Assembly: GCF_014843825.1 (NCBI RefSeq)
Contig: NZ_JHQR01000180.1
Coordinates: 1 to 34,921, forward strand
DNA from: Mesorhizobium silamurunense
GTDB taxonomy: Bacteria > Pseudomonadota > Alphaproteobacteria > Rhizobiales > Rhizobiaceae
Direction of reading: 5' to 3'
Length of the DNA: 34,921 nt
Shown here: in pieces, positions 32,515 to 34,921 of the stretch
Position numbering within the stretch: position 1 is the first letter of the stretch
How the letters are laid out: every line of letters starts with the position of its first letter
Translations under genes and position numbers: made by a program
The notes under the pieces: generated by a model
What the model was told of the DNA's origin: nothing
Databases searched by the model: none
Seen by the model: the letters and a program-made list of their open reading frames with translations, nothing else

Positions 32515-33399
32515 ATGTCAGGCACCTGGATGACGACTCGTGCGTGGCTGCTGATGCTGCCGCTTTTGGTGGTCATGGTCGCCGTCATCGGCTGGCCGCT
32601 GGTCGACACCGTCGGCCTCTCCTTCACCGACGCCAAGCTGGTTGGCACCGCGGGCAATTTCGTCGGCATCGACAATTACACCAAGATGCTGACCAGCTCG
32701 AACTTCACCCGAACGCTGACGACCACCACCTGGTTCGCCGTCGTTTCGGTCGCCGCCGAAATGGTGATCGGCGTGCTGGCCGCGCTGCTGCTCAACCAGG
32801 AATTTCGCGGCCGCAGCGTGTTGCGCGGATTGATGATCCTGCCCTGGGCGCTGCCGACCGTGGTCAACGCCACGCTCTGGCGACTGATCTACAATCCCGA
32901 ATATGGCGCGCTGAACGCAGCACTCACGCAATTGCATGTCATCGACGCCTATCGTTCCTGGCTGGGCGAGCCCGGAACGGCGCTGGCGGCGCTGATCGTC
33001 GCCGACTGCTGGAAGAACTTTCCGCTGGTGGCACTCATTGCGCTCGCAGCCCTGCAGGCGGTGCCGCGCGACATCACCGCCGCCGCCCTGGTCGACGGCG
33101 CCGGTCCCTTCGCCCGCTTCCGCTTCGTCATCCTGCCCTATCTTGCCGGGCCGCTGATGGTGGCACTTGTGCTGCGCACCATCGAAGCCTTCAAGGTCTT
33201 CGACATCATCTGGGTGATGACGCGCGGCGGCCCTGCCAACAGCACCCGCTCGCTGTCGATCCTCGTGTATCAGGAGGCCTTTTCCTTCCAGCGCGCCGGC
33301 TCCGGCGCGTCGCTGGCGCTGATCGTTACTCTGCTCGTCACCGTGCTTGCCGTTGCCTATGCGGCGCTGGTCAAGAAGACCGCGGGGAGCGCCGCCTGA
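32515..33399 (+). CDS. Sugar ABC transporter permease (MalF-type)
   Basis: A 294-residue inner-membrane permease with about six hydrophobic segments, the first at residues 9-28, and an EAA-type docking loop (ITAAALVDGAGPFARFRFVILP) near residue 185. AGGGAGAGG lies about ten bases before the ATG. Its stop overlaps the next start by one base (TGATG at 33397-33401), giving coupled translation with the second permease. It should form the translocation pore for the sugar captured by the upstream binding protein. Confidence 0.92.
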   Translation: MSGTWMTTRAWLLMLPLLVVMVAVIGWPLVDTVGLSFTDAKLVGTAGNFVGIDNYTKMLTSSNFTRTLTTTTWFAVVSVAAEMVIGVLAALLLNQEFRGRSVLRGLMILPWALPTVVNATLWRLIYNPEYGALNAALTQLHVIDAYRSWLGEPGTALAALIVADCWKNFPLVALIALAALQAVPRDITAAALVDGAGPFARFRFVILPYLAGPLMVALVLRTIEAFKVFDIIWVMTRGGPANSTRSLSILVYQEAFSFQRAGSGASLALIVTLLVTVLAVAYAALVKKTAGSAA

Positions 33400-34244
33400 T
33401 GGAACGCAAGAACCCGGTCTTCACCGCCTTCATCTATGCCTGCGCCATCCTGCTCGCCGCGGTGATCCTGGCGCCGCTCGTCTGGCTCTTCGTGATGAGC
33501 ATTTCGCCGGCGGCCGATCTCGCCGCCAAGCCCTTGCGCTGGTGGCCGCAAAGCGCCGACTTCTCCCGCTATGCGCAGCTTTTGTCGACGACCGAAAATA
33601 GCGCCGGCGCCGCCTTCACCGCATCGCTGCGCAACAGCCTCGAGGTCGCGGGCATGGCGACGCTCGCCGCCATCCTGCTTGCCGTGCCGGCCGGCTGGGC
33701 CGTCTCGCGCACGCCCTCGGTCGGCTGGTCGCTGTCCATGGTGATCGCCACCTACATGCTGCCGCCGGTGGCGCTTTCGGTGCCGCTCTATATGGGGCTG
33801 TCCTATCTCGGCCTGCTCAACAACGTCTTCGGGCTGGCGCTGATCTATTTGACGATCCTGGCGCCATTCACCACCTGGCTGATGAAATCGGGCTTCGATG
33901 CCATCCCGCGCGAGATCGAGGCAGCCGCCATGATCGACGGCGCCGGGCTCTTCCAGACCTGGCGCATCCTCAGTTTGCCGCTGGCGGCGCCCGTGGTGGC
34001 GACATCGGCGCTCTTTGCCGTGCTGCTTGCCTGGGACGAGTTCTTCTACGCACTGCTCTTCACCTCGGACCAGCGGGCGAAGACGCTCACCGTCGCCATC
34101 GCCGATCTCGCCGGCGGCCGCGTTTCCGACTACGGGCTGATCGCCACGGCCGGCGTGCTTGCCGCCTTGCCGCCAGTGCTGATCGGCCTCGTCATGCAGC
34201 GCGCGCTGATTTCGGGTCTCACCAGCGGCGGTGTGAAAGGATAA
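33399..34244 (+). CDS. Sugar ABC transporter permease (MalG-type)
   Basis: A 281-residue permease with the docking loop REIEAAAMIDGAGLFQTWRI near residue 170 and the LISGLTSGGVKG tail typical of MalG-like subunits. The open frame extends upstream but is shadow of the first permease; the ATG at 33399 is set by the TGATG overlap. No ATPase gene follows directly; the next gene is a SIS-domain enzyme. The ATPase must be downstream of the window or supplied in trans, possibly by the MalK-like protein at 5197-6294. Confidence 0.92.
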   Translation: MERKNPVFTAFIYACAILLAAVILAPLVWLFVMSISPAADLAAKPLRWWPQSADFSRYAQLLSTTENSAGAAFTASLRNSLEVAGMATLAAILLAVPAGWAVSRTPSVGWSLSMVIATYMLPPVALSVPLYMGLSYLGLLNNVFGLALIYLTILAPFTTWLMKSGFDAIPREIEAAAMIDGAGLFQTWRILSLPLAAPVVATSALFAVLLAWDEFFYALLFTSDQRAKTLTVAIADLAGGRVSDYGLIATAGVLAALPPVLIGLVMQRALISGLTSGGVKG

Positions 34245-34246
34245 TG

Positions 34247-34921
34247 ATGATTGGAGAAAAGAAGCGCCCCGCGGGGCTTGCCGCAATCGATCGCGAGATG
34301 GCGCGCCAGCATGAGGATGCGATCGCCTCATTCAAGAACAACACCGATATCGCCGGCCAGGTCGCTGCCTCGATCAGGCGCAACGGCAGGCTGGTCCTGC
34401 TCGGTATGGGCGCCTCGCATGCCGTCGCCCGGACCGTCGAGCCGCTTTATCGCGCCCGCGGCATCGATGCCATCGCGGTGCCGCTTTCGGAGCAGCTCGG
34501 CCAGCCATTGCCCCTCACCGGCAGGACGGTGCTCGTCACCTCGCAATCCGGAGAGAGCGCCGAGGTGGTGCGGTGGTTCTCCGAGGCAGGTCAGCGCGCC
34601 GACATTTTCGGCCTGACGCTGGAAGCCGGCTCCTTCCTCGGCCGGACGATCCCATGCCTTGTCGGCGCCGGCGGCACCGAGCTTGCCTTTGCCGCGACTC
34701 GCAGCCTGACCGTGACCTTCGCCCTGCATCTCGCCATCCTGGCGGCACTCGGCGATGATCCCGCGCCGGCGCTCGCGGCGCTGGAGACTCCGGAAGCCAT
34801 CGCGATCGACGCCGCGCTGGCTGCCCTGAGCGAGGTGGCGACCGTCGTCACCTCCGGCCGCAGCCTGCAGGGGCTGGCCGAGGCGCTGGCGCTCGGCCTC
34901 ACCGAGCTGTCGCGCGTGCCA
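34247..34921 (+). CDS. SIS-domain sugar isomerase/deaminase-like protein, truncated by window end
   Basis: The first 225 residues of a SIS-domain protein related to the isomerase half of GlmS and to AgaS/NagB-II type amino-sugar phosphate isomerase-deaminases. The phosphosugar-binding pattern is seen in LLGMGASHAVARTVEPLY near residue 50 and TSQSGESAEVVRWF near residue 90. A second SIS domain begins near 180 (ATVVTSGRS). AAAGGA lies about five bases before the ATG at 34247; an ATG one codon earlier is equally in frame. It follows the permease by two bases. The frame is open to the last base, so the gene continues. It supports an amino-sugar substrate for this locus. Confidence 0.85.
   Translation, partial: MIGEKKRPAGLAAIDREMARQHEDAIASFKNNTDIAGQVAASIRRNGRLVLLGMGASHAVARTVEPLYRARGIDAIAVPLSEQLGQPLPLTGRTVLVTSQSGESAEVVRWFSEAGQRADIFGLTLEAGSFLGRTIPCLVGAGGTELAFAATRSLTVTFALHLAILAALGDDPAPALAALETPEAIAIDAALAALSEVATVVTSGRSLQGLAEALALGLTELSRVP

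Overview
The window is GC-rich chromosomal or megaplasmid DNA from an alphaproteobacterium of the Rhizobiales, most likely Mesorhizobium or a close relative. This rests on gene content (a rhizobial ehuABCD-eutABCDE ectoine cluster, several sugar ABC importers) and on rhizobial palindromic intergenic repeats (RIME-like elements near 965-1009 and 13626-13722, and CTTCTCCCCGT-type palindromes near 17867-18033). No rRNA, tRNA, CRISPR array, phage gene or transposase was seen. Genus assignment is inference from recall, not from a search.

Region 1 (1-11321) is a deoxysugar (probably L-fucose) catabolic locus. An IclR regulator and a COG3618 lactonase lie on the minus strand, and the IclR gene is divergent from a ten-gene plus-strand operon. 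The operon encodes a sugar ABC importer (binding protein, two permeases, ATPase), an enolase-superfamily dehydratase, a RhaM-type mutarotase, a Gfo/Idh/MocA oxidoreductase, a MaoC-like hotdog protein, a DHRS6-like short-chain dehydrogenase and an L-fuconate dehydratase. This matches the oxidative, non-phosphorylating fucose route: uptake, mutarotation, oxidation to lactone, lactone hydrolysis, dehydration to 2-keto-3-deoxy-fuconate, oxidation to the 2,4-diketo acid. The final C-C hydrolase is not visible. The MaoC protein and the second enolase are unexplained extras.

Region 2 (11412-26032) is a near-complete ectoine/5-hydroxyectoine uptake and degradation locus. On the minus strand, in transcription order, are enuR (MocR/GntR regulator), ehuA, ehuB, ehuC, ehuD, eutA, eutB, eutC, eutD and eutE. 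Divergent from enuR on the plus strand are an AsnC/Lrp-family regulator, an aldehyde dehydrogenase (ssd/doeC-like), a class III aminotransferase (atf/doeD-like) and a medium-chain alcohol dehydrogenase. Together they import ectoines, open and deacetylate the ring (EutD, EutE), and convert diaminobutyrate through aspartate semialdehyde to aspartate. Candidate operators (ATTGWCATGAT direct repeats; AGACAAT boxes) lie upstream of ehuA and around the asnC-ssd junction.

Region 3 (26070-29767) holds two SDR oxidoreductases, one with the catalytic Tyr replaced by Phe, a double-domain GNAT acetyltransferase, and an uncharacterised protein with a C-terminal helix-turn-helix-like segment.

Region 4 (29772-34921) is a second sugar locus: a ROK-family repressor divergent from a binding protein, two permeases and a truncated SIS-domain sugar isomerase/deaminase-like gene running off the window. 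A perfect 10-bp inverted repeat in the divergent intergenic region is the probable ROK operator. The content suggests amino-sugar use, but the substrate is not determined by sequence.
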